From the NCBI RefSeq assembly GCF_003265345.1, contig NZ_QFWW01000030.1:186001-250000 (forward strand): a DNA stretch of 64,000 nt, in the 5' to 3' direction. The notes beneath the pieces were generated by a model, which did no database searches, was not told the origin of the DNA, and saw only the letters and a program-made list of their open reading frames with translations. The position numbers and the translations under genes are program-made. Numbering within the stretch: the stretch's first letter is position 1; each line of letters starts with the position of its first letter. This document shows, piece by piece, positions 52,612 through 61,014 of this stretch. The stretch comes from Lentzea terrae. Lineage in GTDB: Bacteria > Actinomycetota > Actinomycetes > Mycobacteriales > Pseudonocardiaceae.

Positions 52612-52888
52612 ACGCCGCGCGCTCTCCAAGAGCAGCGATGACTTCGTCAACGTCCTCAAGAAGGGCATCGACGCGGACATCCGGCGCAACATGGCGGATT
52701 TCTCCGTCACCGACATGGCGAAGGACGCCCTGGGCGAGGCCAGGAAGGTCGCGGTCGAAGGGATGAAGAGCGCGCCCGCGGACTTCCTGCCCCAGCTGGG
52801 AGTCGAGGCAACCAAGGAGTCCACCAAGTTCAAGGACTGGGCGGACAAGCCAAGAACGGCTGCGGCTGGCGAACGTGGCGCGACCTGA
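52568..52888 (+). CDS. small basic protein, doubtful or ESX-linked
   Basis: A 106-residue frame beginning inside the end of the previous gene. The N-terminus is very basic (RSTTRSRRRKRRALSKSSDDF); the rest is helical (DFVNVLKKGIDADIRRNMADFSVTDMAKDALGEARKVAVEGMKSAP, parts). The helical part has natural codon use and composition, so a shorter protein starting near 52640 may be the real gene. I do not recognise it. It sits between a DUF3558 gene and a membrane protein. Confidence 0.45.
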   Translation: MNSRSRSTTRSRRRKRRALSKSSDDFVNVLKKGIDADIRRNMADFSVTDMAKDALGEARKVAVEGMKSAPADFLPQLGVEATKESTKFKDWADKPRTAAAGERGAT

Positions 52889-52940
52889 GGGCAGAGGAAG
52901 AGGAGAAGCAGGAAGAGAAGCGCAAGGAAGCCAACGGCGG

Positions 52941-53849
52941 ATGAAAGCCGCCCGCATCCTGCACCGGATCTTCGCCTTCCTGGTCATCCCCGTTCTCGGC
53001 TACCTGCTCGGCGCGACGATCTTCAACCACTTCTGGAACAAGGTCGAGACCGAAGACCTGAGCGACGCCAGCCACATCATCGTCGCCACGTCGTGCGACC
53101 GGCACGGTCCAGTCACCCTGCGCGGCTTCGGCTACGTCTACGAGTGTCGCGCCACGGTCACGAACAAGGTCAACGGCAACGTCGTAACAGCAACTACGCG
53201 AGGCTTCCTCAACCCCGAACTCATCGGCAAGCAGGTCGCTGGTACCGGGTTCAGGCGCGGCGATTTGCATCCGGAACGCCCGTACGCGGGATGGGGCGTG
53301 ATCCTGCTCCTGCCGTTCGGGGTTCTTTGGTTCTACCTGTACATCGCGGTCGCCTGGCGGCTGCTGCCCGAGCGGCGGAAGTCTCGACGCAAGCCGGTGC
53401 GCTATCAACGTCCTGACAGCCCAGCGGAACCCGATCGCACGGTTCGTGTCTTTGGCGGGCAACGGCGGGTGTGGTTGTTCTTCGTCTTCCTGCTCGGGTG
53501 CGTCAGCACCTTCGTGTACAGCTCGTCGGCGTTTCAGGACGACGCCCTCGCCACCGGTGCGGCGATCGCGTCCTGGGCGGCGGTCGCACTCGTGGTCGCC
53601 AGCGTTTTCTGGCGCGCAGTGCGGGGACCGATGATCACGATCTCCCCCGAACGTCTGGAGTGGCGCGGCGCGGCGCTCAGCTGGGCTGAGATTCAGGACG
53701 TTCGGCTGACGCGTCGCCGCGTGCTGATCATCCAACCTCGGAACGGCAATGCCGTGCGGATTGGTGGGTTCGGCACCGAGCAGGCGACCCGCATTCACGT
53801 GGCCATGGGGCACTTCAGCCAGGCGACGTACGCCCGCGAGAGCTCGTGA
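52941..53849 (+). CDS. integral membrane protein of unknown function (DUF6346/DUF3592-like)
   Basis: The 302-residue protein has hydrophobic helices at about 10-28 (RIFAFLVIPVLGYLLGATI), 120-140 (GWGVILLLPFGVLWFYLYIAV), 188-205 and 215-235, and an extracytoplasmic loop with two cysteines (IIVATSCDRHGPVTLRGFGYVYECRATVTN, parts). The C-terminal 60 residues read like a small PH-like beta domain (ITISPERLEWRGAALSWAEIQDVRLTRRRVLII, parts). This layout resembles membrane proteins found beside ESX-type genes in this order. ATG 52941 starts just before the first helix. Confidence 0.6.
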   Translation: MKAARILHRIFAFLVIPVLGYLLGATIFNHFWNKVETEDLSDASHIIVATSCDRHGPVTLRGFGYVYECRATVTNKVNGNVVTATTRGFLNPELIGKQVAGTGFRRGDLHPERPYAGWGVILLLPFGVLWFYLYIAVAWRLLPERRKSRRKPVRYQRPDSPAEPDRTVRVFGGQRRVWLFFVFLLGCVSTFVYSSSAFQDDALATGAAIASWAAVALVVASVFWRAVRGPMITISPERLEWRGAALSWAEIQDVRLTRRRVLIIQPRNGNAVRIGGFGTEQATRIHVAMGHFSQATYARESS

Positions 53850-53901
53850 GATCACCAAGCTAGATATTCACCCGAATGGGTTATTGAACACTACTCCGAT
53901 T

Positions 53902-53930
53902 CCGAGCTACCTTGGAAGGTCTTAGCTCGG
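53902..53930 (+). terminator. hairpin behind the ESX-type operon
   Basis: CCGAGCTA (53902-53909) pairs with TAGCTCGG (53923-53930); inside, CCTT pairs with AAGG. It lies 52 bases after the stop of the last gene in the ESX-type run and is the likely terminator of that operon, though it lacks a T-run. Confidence 0.5.
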
Positions 53931-54358
53931 ATCGCTTGGAGTGCAGGTTCCGCCGAGAGGATTTTAACGCGCACAGCAAGTGATCACAAGGTAGGCGTCA
54001 CCGCTGGACCGGCCGGGCGGCCCCCGCTGTAGGGGCGCTTGGAGTCGAGTGTCCCGGTGACGCGGAGCGCCACGGTAGGCGCAGGGTCGCGGCACCAGCC
54101 CCAGTTGGGTCTGGTGCCAGACGCGGTAGAGGAGTTCATGTCCCGGCCTTCTGGAGCCGGCCCTCCTCGAGGACCGTGGAGACCCTGCCGGATCTGGCCG
54201 CGCTCCTGATCTCTCGCCTTCGTCCGCCGACATCTCGCCGCTGCGACACGCCCGCGCCATCCACACGTGCGGGGCTGTCTGCATCGCGGCGCACCGCCGC
54301 ACGGACGGCTGTCCCAGTGAACACGACGCATCCCCGTGCACGTGGAGGTCGAGACGTC
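53931..54358. other. intergenic stretch without recognisable gene
   Basis: About 430 bases before the transfer genes. Open frames here are short, Arg/Ala/Ser-rich and mutually overlapping, as expected of chance frames in GC-rich DNA. The promoter of the transfer operon should lie in the last part. I see no repeats or RNA gene. Confidence 0.5.
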
Positions 54359-55672
54359 ATGTCATCACGCAATCTTCCCATTACTGATCATCACGCCCTG
54401 CCAACCTGGTCCGCGTCCACATCGGACAAATGCACGGCCGCGGACTCTCCGGTGGCGTCGTTCCTGTGCGATCCGCCGAGCCTGTGGGCGTGGCTGTCGT
54501 ACGCCGCAAGCTTGGCCTGGCGCATTGTCCAAGTCTGGTGGCCGCTGTTCGTGGTGGTGGCCGTGGCGGTGTTGACGGTGGGCGCGCTGCTCGCCGTGGT
54601 GGTGCGGCGTGCCCGTACACAAGCGGCCGAGAGGGCATCGTGGGTGGGCATCACCCCGCCCGCGGTGATGCCTGCCGACGGTGCGCGCGGGCTGTGGAGG
54701 GCGCTGGCGGGTCTGTTGTCGCGCACTCGCCGAGGGTTGGCGCCGCGGCACCTGGCCGTGGAGTTCGTCGCCGATGCCACTGGGATGCGCGTGGGTGTGT
54801 GGGTGCCTCCGGCATTGTCAGCGTCGTCGGTAGCCGAGGTGATCGGGCGGTGCTGGCCCGGTGCCCGCGCGACCGTCACCGACACTCCGCCCGAACTGCT
54901 CGGCACCGGCGCAGGGCAGGTGACGGCAGCGCACGTGCTGCCGCGCGGTGGCCCGTGGGCACCGTTGCTGGATCCCTTCCGCACCACGCGGCGACAGGTC
55001 GCCGACGTAGACGGTCTACACAGCGTGCTCGCCGCACTTGCCGACCGCGGCGAGGCGGAATCCGCGTGTGTGCAGCTGATCGTGTCCACAGCCCGCACAG
55101 GCTGCCGACGTGGTGACCGGGGTCGGCCTTGGTGGGCACGGATCGCGCTCGGCTTGCTCAAAGCGCCGTTCCTGATCTTCCTCGGGGTTGCGGACGCGCT
55201 GCTCACCAAAGGCTCGGCGAACAGCCACGAAGCGTCCGCGGACACCAGCACGCCTGAGGATCCGGCGGTCGCCGCGTACCGCAAAGCGATAGCGGCCAAG
55301 CAAGCACACGGTCCGCATCTGCAGGCGACTCTCCGCTTGGCGGTGAGCTCGCCGGTGTCACGACGGTTGCGGCGGCGCGGGGTGAACGAGCTCGTCAACG
55401 GCTACGACCTGGCCGCGCCCGCAGCCATCCTGGCCACTCGTCCAGCTCACCGCGCGGAGCGGCAACTGGTGCAGAGGCTGCCTGGACGCCGCCGAGACCG
55501 GTTCCTGGTCACTCTCGACGAGGCCGCCGCACTGTGGCACCTGCCCGAGCAGCCGGCGCAGTACGGCATCGCAGATGCCACCGCCCGCATCCGGCGGCCC
55601 CGCCGAGACTTGCCCCGTTTCAACCCCCGCCGCCCCCGGCAGGACGAAGGAGGCCACGATGCCGCAGCCTGA
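54359..55672 (+). CDS. conjugative-element membrane protein (partner of VirD4/TraD-like ATPase)
   Basis: The 437-residue protein starts ATG 54359 (GTGGAGG 10 bases before). A transmembrane helix with a second hydrophobic stretch lies at about 60-85 (VWWPLFVVVAVAVLTVGALLAV), and another hydrophobic part is at about 250-275 (WWARIALGLLKAPFLIFLGVADALL). The cytoplasmic part has SWVGITPPAVMPADGARGLW and FVADATGMRVGVWVPPALS, as in the TraA/SpdB-like membrane partners of actinobacterial ICE ATPases. It overlaps the ATPase gene by 14 bases. It probably anchors the ATPase at the membrane pore. Confidence 0.7.
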   Translation: MSSRNLPITDHHALPTWSASTSDKCTAADSPVASFLCDPPSLWAWLSYAASLAWRIVQVWWPLFVVVAVAVLTVGALLAVVVRRARTQAAERASWVGITPPAVMPADGARGLWRALAGLLSRTRRGLAPRHLAVEFVADATGMRVGVWVPPALSASSVAEVIGRCWPGARATVTDTPPELLGTGAGQVTAAHVLPRGGPWAPLLDPFRTTRRQVADVDGLHSVLAALADRGEAESACVQLIVSTARTGCRRGDRGRPWWARIALGLLKAPFLIFLGVADALLTKGSANSHEASADTSTPEDPAVAAYRKAIAAKQAHGPHLQATLRLAVSSPVSRRLRRRGVNELVNGYDLAAPAAILATRPAHRAERQLVQRLPGRRRDRFLVTLDEAAALWHLPEQPAQYGIADATARIRRPRRDLPRFNPRRPRQDEGGHDAAA

Positions 55673-57182
55673 CCACTCCGCGCCTGCAGGTCGACACCGG
55701 TCGACGCGCCTGCGGCTCGTTCCCGCGAATCATCCGGACCGACAGACGCCGAAACCGTTGGGCGTCGCCAATGACGGGCCGCCGCAAGGGATCGCGTTGC
55801 GGGTGGAGGATGCCCGCCACCACGTCCACGTCCAGGGCGTGACCGGTGTGGGCAAGTCGACCTGGCTGGCCAACCACGTGCTCGCCGAAGCGGATGCCGG
55901 GCGCGGCGTCGTGTTGCTGGATTGCCAGGGGGATCTGGCCCGCCACGTGCTCGACCGGCTCCCTGCGTCGGCAGGGGACCGACTGGTGATTCTCGACCCC
56001 GCCGAGACCGAGGCACCTCCGGCGTGGAACGTGCTCGCCCCGCTCGACCAGTCCGGCGAGACACCGGGACGAGACACCGAGACCTCTCTGCGGGACCGCG
56101 AGACGGTGCGGCGAGACGGCGAGACCGGGCGAGAGTGGGCCGCCGAGAACGTGGTCGGTGTGTTCCGCCGCCTGTACTCCGCTTGGTGGGGACCGCGGAT
56201 GGACGACGTGCTCCGCGCCGCCTGTCTGACCCTGGTGCGGAGACCAGGATCGACCTTGGCCGAGGTGATCCCGGTACTGACGCGGCCGGAGTTCCGCCGC
56301 GCCATCCTCACGAAGTACGGGGAGCCGGAGGGGCTGGACGGGTTCTGGGAAGGCTACGGCGCCCTGTCCGCGGGGCAGCGCAACCAACTCGCCGGGCCGG
56401 TGCTGTCGCGGCTGCGGTCAGTGTTGTCCCGAAGATTCGCCCGCGACTTGCTCGGCACCGCGGCCTCCACGATCAACCTCACCGAGATCCTCGACGGTGG
56501 CATCCTCATCGCCCGGCTGCCCAAGGGCGAGATCGGCGAGCATGCTTCCCAGTTGGTCGGGTCGCTGCTGCTGTCCGGGCTGTGGTCCGCGGCCACGCGC
56601 CGTGCCGCCCTGGCGCCGGACGACCGCAGGGACGCCACCGTCGTGGTGGACGAGTGCCACAACTTCCTGCACATGCCGATCGGTGTGGACGACGCGCTGG
56701 CCGAGGCTCGCGGCTACCGGCTCTCGCTCGTGCTGGCGCATCAGCATCTCGCGCAGCTGCCGGCGGATGTGCGGGAGGCGGTGGATGCCAACGCTCGCAA
56801 CAAAATCCTGTTCACCGTCTCACCGAACGACGCGACCAAACTCGCGCGGCACGTGGCACCCTATTTCGACGAACGTGACTTGGCCCGGCGTCCCGCGTTC
56901 GAGGTCCTGGCTCGCACCGTCCACCACGGACACGACGTGCCACCCTTCACGCTCACCACTCAACCGCTGCCGCCTCCTGTTCCTGGCCGTGCTGAACAAC
57001 TCCGGGTCACAGCACGCAAACGGACCGGCCTGACCGCCGAGCAGCGCGCCCGCGCCGCTCGCCGTCGACACGTTGGAGCAGCGCCCCGTGTCGATCGGCT
57101 GGTGCCAGGTCAATCAGTGGGCCACTCAGCAGGCCAACCACCGGCCAGCCAACGAGCCACCTATGACTGGCCCACTGACTGA
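55659..57182 (+). CDS. VirD4/TraD-like conjugative DNA translocase
   Basis: The 507-residue ATPase has Walker A GVTGVGKSTWLANHVLAEAD (part) near residue 90, Walker B ATVVVDECHNFLHMPIGVDD near 330 and the sensor region LVLAHQHLAQLPADVREAV. This is the TraG/VirD4 family that pumps element DNA during conjugation. A short peptide segment at about 135-155 (SGETPGRDTETSLRDRETVRRDGETGRE, parts) is repetitive and coded by a run of six CGAGAC hexamers (56057-56125). It starts ATG 55659 inside the previous gene. Confidence 0.85.
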   Translation: MPQPDHSAPAGRHRSTRLRLVPANHPDRQTPKPLGVANDGPPQGIALRVEDARHHVHVQGVTGVGKSTWLANHVLAEADAGRGVVLLDCQGDLARHVLDRLPASAGDRLVILDPAETEAPPAWNVLAPLDQSGETPGRDTETSLRDRETVRRDGETGREWAAENVVGVFRRLYSAWWGPRMDDVLRAACLTLVRRPGSTLAEVIPVLTRPEFRRAILTKYGEPEGLDGFWEGYGALSAGQRNQLAGPVLSRLRSVLSRRFARDLLGTAASTINLTEILDGGILIARLPKGEIGEHASQLVGSLLLSGLWSAATRRAALAPDDRRDATVVVDECHNFLHMPIGVDDALAEARGYRLSLVLAHQHLAQLPADVREAVDANARNKILFTVSPNDATKLARHVAPYFDERDLARRPAFEVLARTVHHGHDVPPFTLTTQPLPPPVPGRAEQLRVTARKRTGLTAEQRARAARRRHVGAAPRVDRLVPGQSVGHSAGQPPASQRATYDWPTD

Positions 57183-57231
57183 CCGCCCCAGCACCGACCT
57201 TTCCGCAGTACACGGCAGAACTGGAGGAAGA

Positions 57232-58161
57232 GTGCACGTCTCCCGACATTCAAGGATCTATCCACATACACCACCAAGGGTGGAGGTTGGCCCGGCAAGC
57301 CGGGCCGATGTACTCAAGCAGTCGCGTGGGCTGACCGCTCGCGACGCCGAGGTGATTTCCTATCTTGCGCGGCATCGGGTGCTCACCGCGCTGCAGCTTG
57401 CCCGGCTGGTGTTCGGCTCCTACTCCCATGCCCGCTCCCGGCTCGCCGTGCTGCACGAGCGCGGCGTGCTCGCCCGGTTCCGCCGCGACATCTGGCCCGG
57501 CTCCCAGCAATGGCGCTACACCCTCGGTCCCGTCGGCGCTGTCGTCCATGCCGCTGCAGCCGGAGCCGCACTGCCACGCCCTGCCACGGTCATCGAGAAC
57601 GTACTTCGGCTCGCACATTCCGCCCACACCGAACATCGGCTCGGCGTCAACGACTTCTTCGCCACGCTGGCGGGACATTCGCGACGCGAACCTGGGTGTG
57701 TGCTTGACGAGTGGTGGCCGGAAAACGAAATTGGCGAGACCTGCGCCGGAATCGTCCGCCCCGACGCCTACGGCAAGTACAGCGACCACGACCACACTCT
57801 CTCGTTCTTCTACGAACACGACACCGGGACCGAGACCATCGAGACCCTGGTGGAGAAAGTCGGCAAGTACGCCGAGCTGGCCGACGCCGGCATCCGCAAG
57901 CCTGTCCTGTTCCAGCTCTCGAACACCAGCCGCGAACGCAACTTCCATGTTGCCCTCGCACATCGCTGGCCGCACAAGGCACCCGTACCCGTGGCGACTC
58001 TTCCTGCCGACCAGCTCACCACGCCCGGCTTCCACATCGCGCCCACCTCACCGTCCATCGTGGACGCGGTTTGGCTGGCGGTCGGCCACACCCGTCGCCG
58101 CGCGCTCGCCGACCTCGCGCCACGAACCACGCGGCTGACAACTCATCTGGACGCAGCATGA
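57232..58161 (+). CDS. replication-relaxation family protein
   Basis: The 309-residue protein starts GTG 57232 after GGAGGAAGA (an ATG at 57163 overlapping the ATPase is less likely). It has a winged helix at about 25-90 (LTARDAEVISYLARHRVLTALQLARLVFGSYSHARSRLAVLHERG, parts) and a C-terminal restriction-like part (HTLSFFYEHDTGTETIETLVEKVGKYAEL, parts) with E-x-D-x-G...E, the layout of the Replic_Relax family of actinobacterial and firmicute mobile elements. Known members support plasmid replication or DNA relaxation before transfer. It follows the ATPase gene by 49 bases. Confidence 0.85.
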   Translation: MHVSRHSRIYPHTPPRVEVGPASRADVLKQSRGLTARDAEVISYLARHRVLTALQLARLVFGSYSHARSRLAVLHERGVLARFRRDIWPGSQQWRYTLGPVGAVVHAAAAGAALPRPATVIENVLRLAHSAHTEHRLGVNDFFATLAGHSRREPGCVLDEWWPENEIGETCAGIVRPDAYGKYSDHDHTLSFFYEHDTGTETIETLVEKVGKYAELADAGIRKPVLFQLSNTSRERNFHVALAHRWPHKAPVPVATLPADQLTTPGFHIAPTSPSIVDAVWLAVGHTRRRALADLAPRTTRLTTHLDAA

Positions 58162-58516
58162 CCTGACCCACCTGAAGTTCCTTGCCCACGAACGTGTTCC
58201 GGACTCGCGTCGAACGCCCATCCGTCTCGTCACCAGCGAGACCGCAAGCGGGACAGCGAGACTACGACGAGACAGCCCATCTCGGTCATCTCGCCCAGGT
58301 CTCGCTGCTTGTCTCGCTTCACCAAGGGCAACAACGTCCGGAGCGCGACCACACAGCCGGTGATCGCCGGCCCCGACGAGTGCCGAAGTGCAGTCGGGGA
58401 GTCGAGGCCCACCAGTTGGTTCGTCCTGTTCGACGCCACAACCTGGCCTGCCGAACAACCGCCCGCGACATCACGTGCACCAGGAGCGTGCTCACGGGCA
58501 TCTGGAGGTGCCGACG
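58162..58516. other. non-coding region with clustered GTCTCG/CGAGAC repeats, candidate oriT or partition site
   Basis: No gene is seen in these 355 bases. Between 58224 and 58316 there are six perfect hexamers of GTCTCG or its complement CGAGAC (at 58224, 58237, 58257, 58268, 58299 and 58311), plus two shorter TCTCG. The first and last are in one orientation, the middle three inverted, so the cluster has mirror symmetry. Such a cluster next to transfer and replication genes could be an oriT, a clt-like locus or an iteron array. It ends before the ribosome binding site of the next gene. Confidence 0.5.
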
Positions 58517-58804
58517 ATGGCCCCCCAACCGCACGACGACGCAATTGTTGTTCCACTGCCTCGAAAAGCATCCGATGGTGACATCGAGATCCCGCCCCAT
58601 GCCATCCCTGAACAGGTGGTTTGGCGGTATGATGGGACAGGAAAGCGCACGAAGAACTGGACTTTCTCCGGTCACGTGCGCTACGTGAGTGGCACCGAAG
58701 GCGATCGTTTGCGCGGCGAGCTGAATGCCGTGATCCACGACCTTCTCGACTGGGCTATGACCCAGGAACGCGCTGAACAGCCCGACGAGCGGGAGGCTGC
58801 ATGA
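58517..58804 (+). CDS. small hypothetical protein upstream of recombinase
   Basis: A 95-residue protein starting ATG 58517 after TGGAGGTG, ending in an ATGA overlap with the recombinase. It has an acidic start, IPEQVVWRYDGTGKRTKNWTFSGHVRYVSG in the middle and a helical end (LRGELNAVIHDLLDWAMTQERAEQ). The lysine/tyrosine-rich middle could bind DNA. A role as recombination directionality factor or recombinase partner is possible from position, but the sequence gives no proof. Confidence 0.6.
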   Translation: MAPQPHDDAIVVPLPRKASDGDIEIPPHAIPEQVVWRYDGTGKRTKNWTFSGHVRYVSGTEGDRLRGELNAVIHDLLDWAMTQERAEQPDEREAA

Positions 58805-61014
58805 ACACGCCGAACAACCCCGAAATAGACCCGCCCGCACCGGCACTGGCCGCACGGTTCCCCGCCGCGCTCACTGTCGTGCCGTCCGGGCCGTCAGGGT
58901 TGTCGGACTACGCGGTCTCGCCACTCGGCATGCCGACAGCCTTGCTGCGCAACGAAGTCCGAGTAGCCTTCCTCGCTCGAACGTCCACGGACGACCAGCA
59001 AGATCCGCGCCAGTCCATGTTGCGGCAGCTCGGAAACTGCAAGGCGGCCATCCCTGAGTCGTGGGTGATCGTCACGCACTTCTACGACGTCGAGTCAGGC
59101 CGCATGGAACTCGACCAACGTGGTCGTGGTGAGAACTACGAGCGCTACGACATCCCGATCGCTCGTGACGGCGGCGTCGCCGATCTGCTCGACGAAGCCA
59201 CGCATCCAGGCCGCCGATTCGATGTCGTGATCTGCGAGAGCGTCGCGCGAGTCGCCCGCCGCACCTTCGAGGGTCTCTCGATCGAACGGGAGTTGGAACG
59301 AGTCGAGGTCCCGCTGTTCGCCTCCAACGAACCGATCACACTGACCGGGAGTCGAGCGCAGCGAATTCTGCAGCGGCGGATCAACCAGTCGGTGGCTGAA
59401 TACGAGGTCCTCAACACCCTCGAACAGTCCTGGGGCGGACTGTGCACGCACGTGCGCGAAGGCTGGAACATCGGCAAACCGCCGTACGGCTACAAGGCCA
59501 AGATCTACCGCCACCCCAACCCCACCAAGGCCGTCAAGGGTCAGACCAAGACACGGCTCGAGCCCGACGGCCTGCAGGGCGAGACTGTCACGCAGATGGC
59601 CGCGTGGCGCTATCACGAAGGTCTCGGCTATGACACCATCGCCGACCGTCTGAATGCCGACCCCGCCAAGTACCCGCCACCCGTGCCGCCCGGCAAGGTC
59701 CGGGCACGTGGGGCCTGGGGCAAGACCAGCGTCTACGAGATCCTGCGCAATCCCAAGTACACCGGCTACCAGGTGTTCAACCGCCGCGCCTCCCGCTCAC
59801 GACGCGGCAAGATCAACGATCCGGTCAAGTGGGTCTGGTCCACCGAGCCCGCGCACGAACCGCTGATTCCGAAGTGGATGTTCGACGAGCTCAACGCGCG
59901 GCGGCAAATCAAGCGGGGCTCGCGCGACGGCAACGAGCTGAACAGCCACCCCGAGACCACCCGTACGTACGTGTTTCGCGGCATGGTGTTCGACTCCTGC
60001 GGGCGCCGGATGTTCGGCAGCCAACGCGGCGAGCGCGCCTACTACCTGTGCTGGCCACGCAACAACAACCGCGGCCGCCCCGACAACTACCCCAACCACG
60101 CCAAGACGGTCTACATCCGCGAGAGCAAGCTGCTCGACGCGATTGCCGCGTTCTACGCCGACAGGGTCTTCGGCCCACACCGCCGAGCGATCCTCGCCGC
60201 CGAACTCGCCACGGTCGACGACCGGCAGACCCAGGAACGACAGGCCCAGCGAGAGCGACTGCAACGCAGCATTGCCGATATCGCTCGCCGCCAGGACACC
60301 ATCCTGCGGCAGGCACAGAGCGGCGATCCCGATGACCCGTTCAGCCGAGGACTGCGCCAGAGCTACAACGACCTCGAAACCGAGAAACAGGCCTCCCTGG
60401 CCGCCGTCACGGAACTCGACGCCATCGACGATGCCGAGCCCGCCAAGCCCAGCGAAGAGGACGTCAACCTGATCGACGCGCTCCCACGGCTACGAATCGA
60501 CCTGGCCAAGGCACCCGAGAAGTTGCTGCGGAAGCTGTTCGACACCACCCAGCTGACCATCCGGCTACATCCGGACAGCAACTACGTGACTCTGACCATC
60601 AAACTGCCGGCCGACCGGCTCACCGCCATCGCCGGAGCTGCGGAAAGGATCGACGAAATGTCCCAAGACGCACAGAAACCCGAGACCAGCGCGGTCACGG
60701 GCTCCTGTGTGGACGTTGTACGTGCCCCCGGTGCGACTCGAACGCACACTGGACGGATTTTGAGTCCGCTGCCTCTGCCGATTGGGCTACGGGGGCCTAA
60801 CGGGGTGAACTCTAGCGGATCAGTCCACCGGGTTAACGACCGACCCTCTAGGACTTCACCAAGCGTCCGATCGCCGCCGACGCCTCGGCCAGCTTCTCCT
60901 CCGCCACCGGGCCGCCTTCGGCCGCCGCCTGCGCCACACAATGCTTCAGGTGCTCGTCGAGCAACCCCAGCGAGACCGCCTGCAGGGCCTTCGTGGCCGC
61001 GGAGATCTGGGTGA
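58801..61014 (+). CDS. large serine recombinase (integrase); 3' end reads through tRNA-Leu
   Basis: This serine recombinase has the resolvase domain at residues 50-190, with the catalytic serine at about 62 (FLARTSTDDQQDPRQSMLRQ), then the Recombinase domain (IGKPPYGYKAKIYRHPNPTK; NPKYTGYQVFNRRASRS) and a zinc-ribbon part (FDSCGRRMFGSQRGERAYYLCW) with a coiled coil behind it. The last 97 codons or so run through the antisense strand of the tRNA-Leu gene (PGATRTHTGRILSPLPLPIG) and beyond, so the natural stop was probably lost or moved at integration; the functional protein likely ends near residue 640. It is the presumed integrase of the island. Confidence 0.88.
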   Translation: MNTPNNPEIDPPAPALAARFPAALTVVPSGPSGLSDYAVSPLGMPTALLRNEVRVAFLARTSTDDQQDPRQSMLRQLGNCKAAIPESWVIVTHFYDVESGRMELDQRGRGENYERYDIPIARDGGVADLLDEATHPGRRFDVVICESVARVARRTFEGLSIERELERVEVPLFASNEPITLTGSRAQRILQRRINQSVAEYEVLNTLEQSWGGLCTHVREGWNIGKPPYGYKAKIYRHPNPTKAVKGQTKTRLEPDGLQGETVTQMAAWRYHEGLGYDTIADRLNADPAKYPPPVPPGKVRARGAWGKTSVYEILRNPKYTGYQVFNRRASRSRRGKINDPVKWVWSTEPAHEPLIPKWMFDELNARRQIKRGSRDGNELNSHPETTRTYVFRGMVFDSCGRRMFGSQRGERAYYLCWPRNNNRGRPDNYPNHAKTVYIRESKLLDAIAAFYADRVFGPHRRAILAAELATVDDRQTQERQAQRERLQRSIADIARRQDTILRQAQSGDPDDPFSRGLRQSYNDLETEKQASLAAVTELDAIDDAEPAKPSEEDVNLIDALPRLRIDLAKAPEKLLRKLFDTTQLTIRLHPDSNYVTLTIKLPADRLTAIAGAAERIDEMSQDAQKPETSAVTGSCVDVVRAPGATRTHTGRILSPLPLPIGLRGPNGVNSSGSVHRVNDRPSRTSPSVRSPPTPRPASPPPPGRLRPPPAPHNASGARRATPARPPAGPSWPRRSG
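60723..60796 (-). tRNA. tRNA-Leu (CAA), 74 nt
   Basis: On the minus strand the sequence GCCCCCG...CGGGGGC plus discriminator A forms the acceptor stem. The D arm (AGCCCAATCGGCAGAGGC), anticodon arm (GCGGA-CTCAAAA-TCCGT, anticodon CAA) and T arm (GTGCG-TTCGAGT-CGCAC) are all well paired. The variable region is short, unlike usual tRNA-Leu, but short CAA-Leu genes are known in actinobacteria. No CCA is encoded. Its 3' end is the right boundary of the island. Confidence 0.88.

Larger units (their letters stand above)
22500..60722. mobile_element. integrated accessory island at tRNA-Leu(CAA), ICE-like
   Basis: The region between the hairpin cluster and the tRNA-Leu 3' end carries a serine recombinase directly beside the tRNA, a replication-relaxation protein, a VirD4/TraD-like ATPase with a partner membrane protein, and a DUF2637 protein at the opposite end. 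That is the usual gene set of actinobacterial integrative and conjugative elements. The cargo includes DISARM, an XRE-ImmA/PIN pair, nuclease-like genes and an ESX-type gene set. A transposase remnant marks earlier rearrangement. The right boundary is well supported; the left one is inferred from tRNA-like repeats and may be off by hundreds of bases or be an older, composite edge. Confidence 0.6.

Noticed and set aside
54001-54341. Minus-strand short open frames upstream of the transfer genes
   Set aside because: They overlap each other in several frames, are Arg/Gly/Ser-rich and have no ribosome binding site or domain.
22686-60722. The 17-base match at both island ends as an attL/attR pair
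   Set aside because: The two copies are in inverted orientation, so recombination would invert rather than excise the island; reported only as an inverted repeat.
60723-60796. C-terminal residues of the recombinase as a real protein domain
   Set aside because: The residues are the antisense of a well-folded tRNA and recur as a false tail wherever an integrase sits beside this tRNA.
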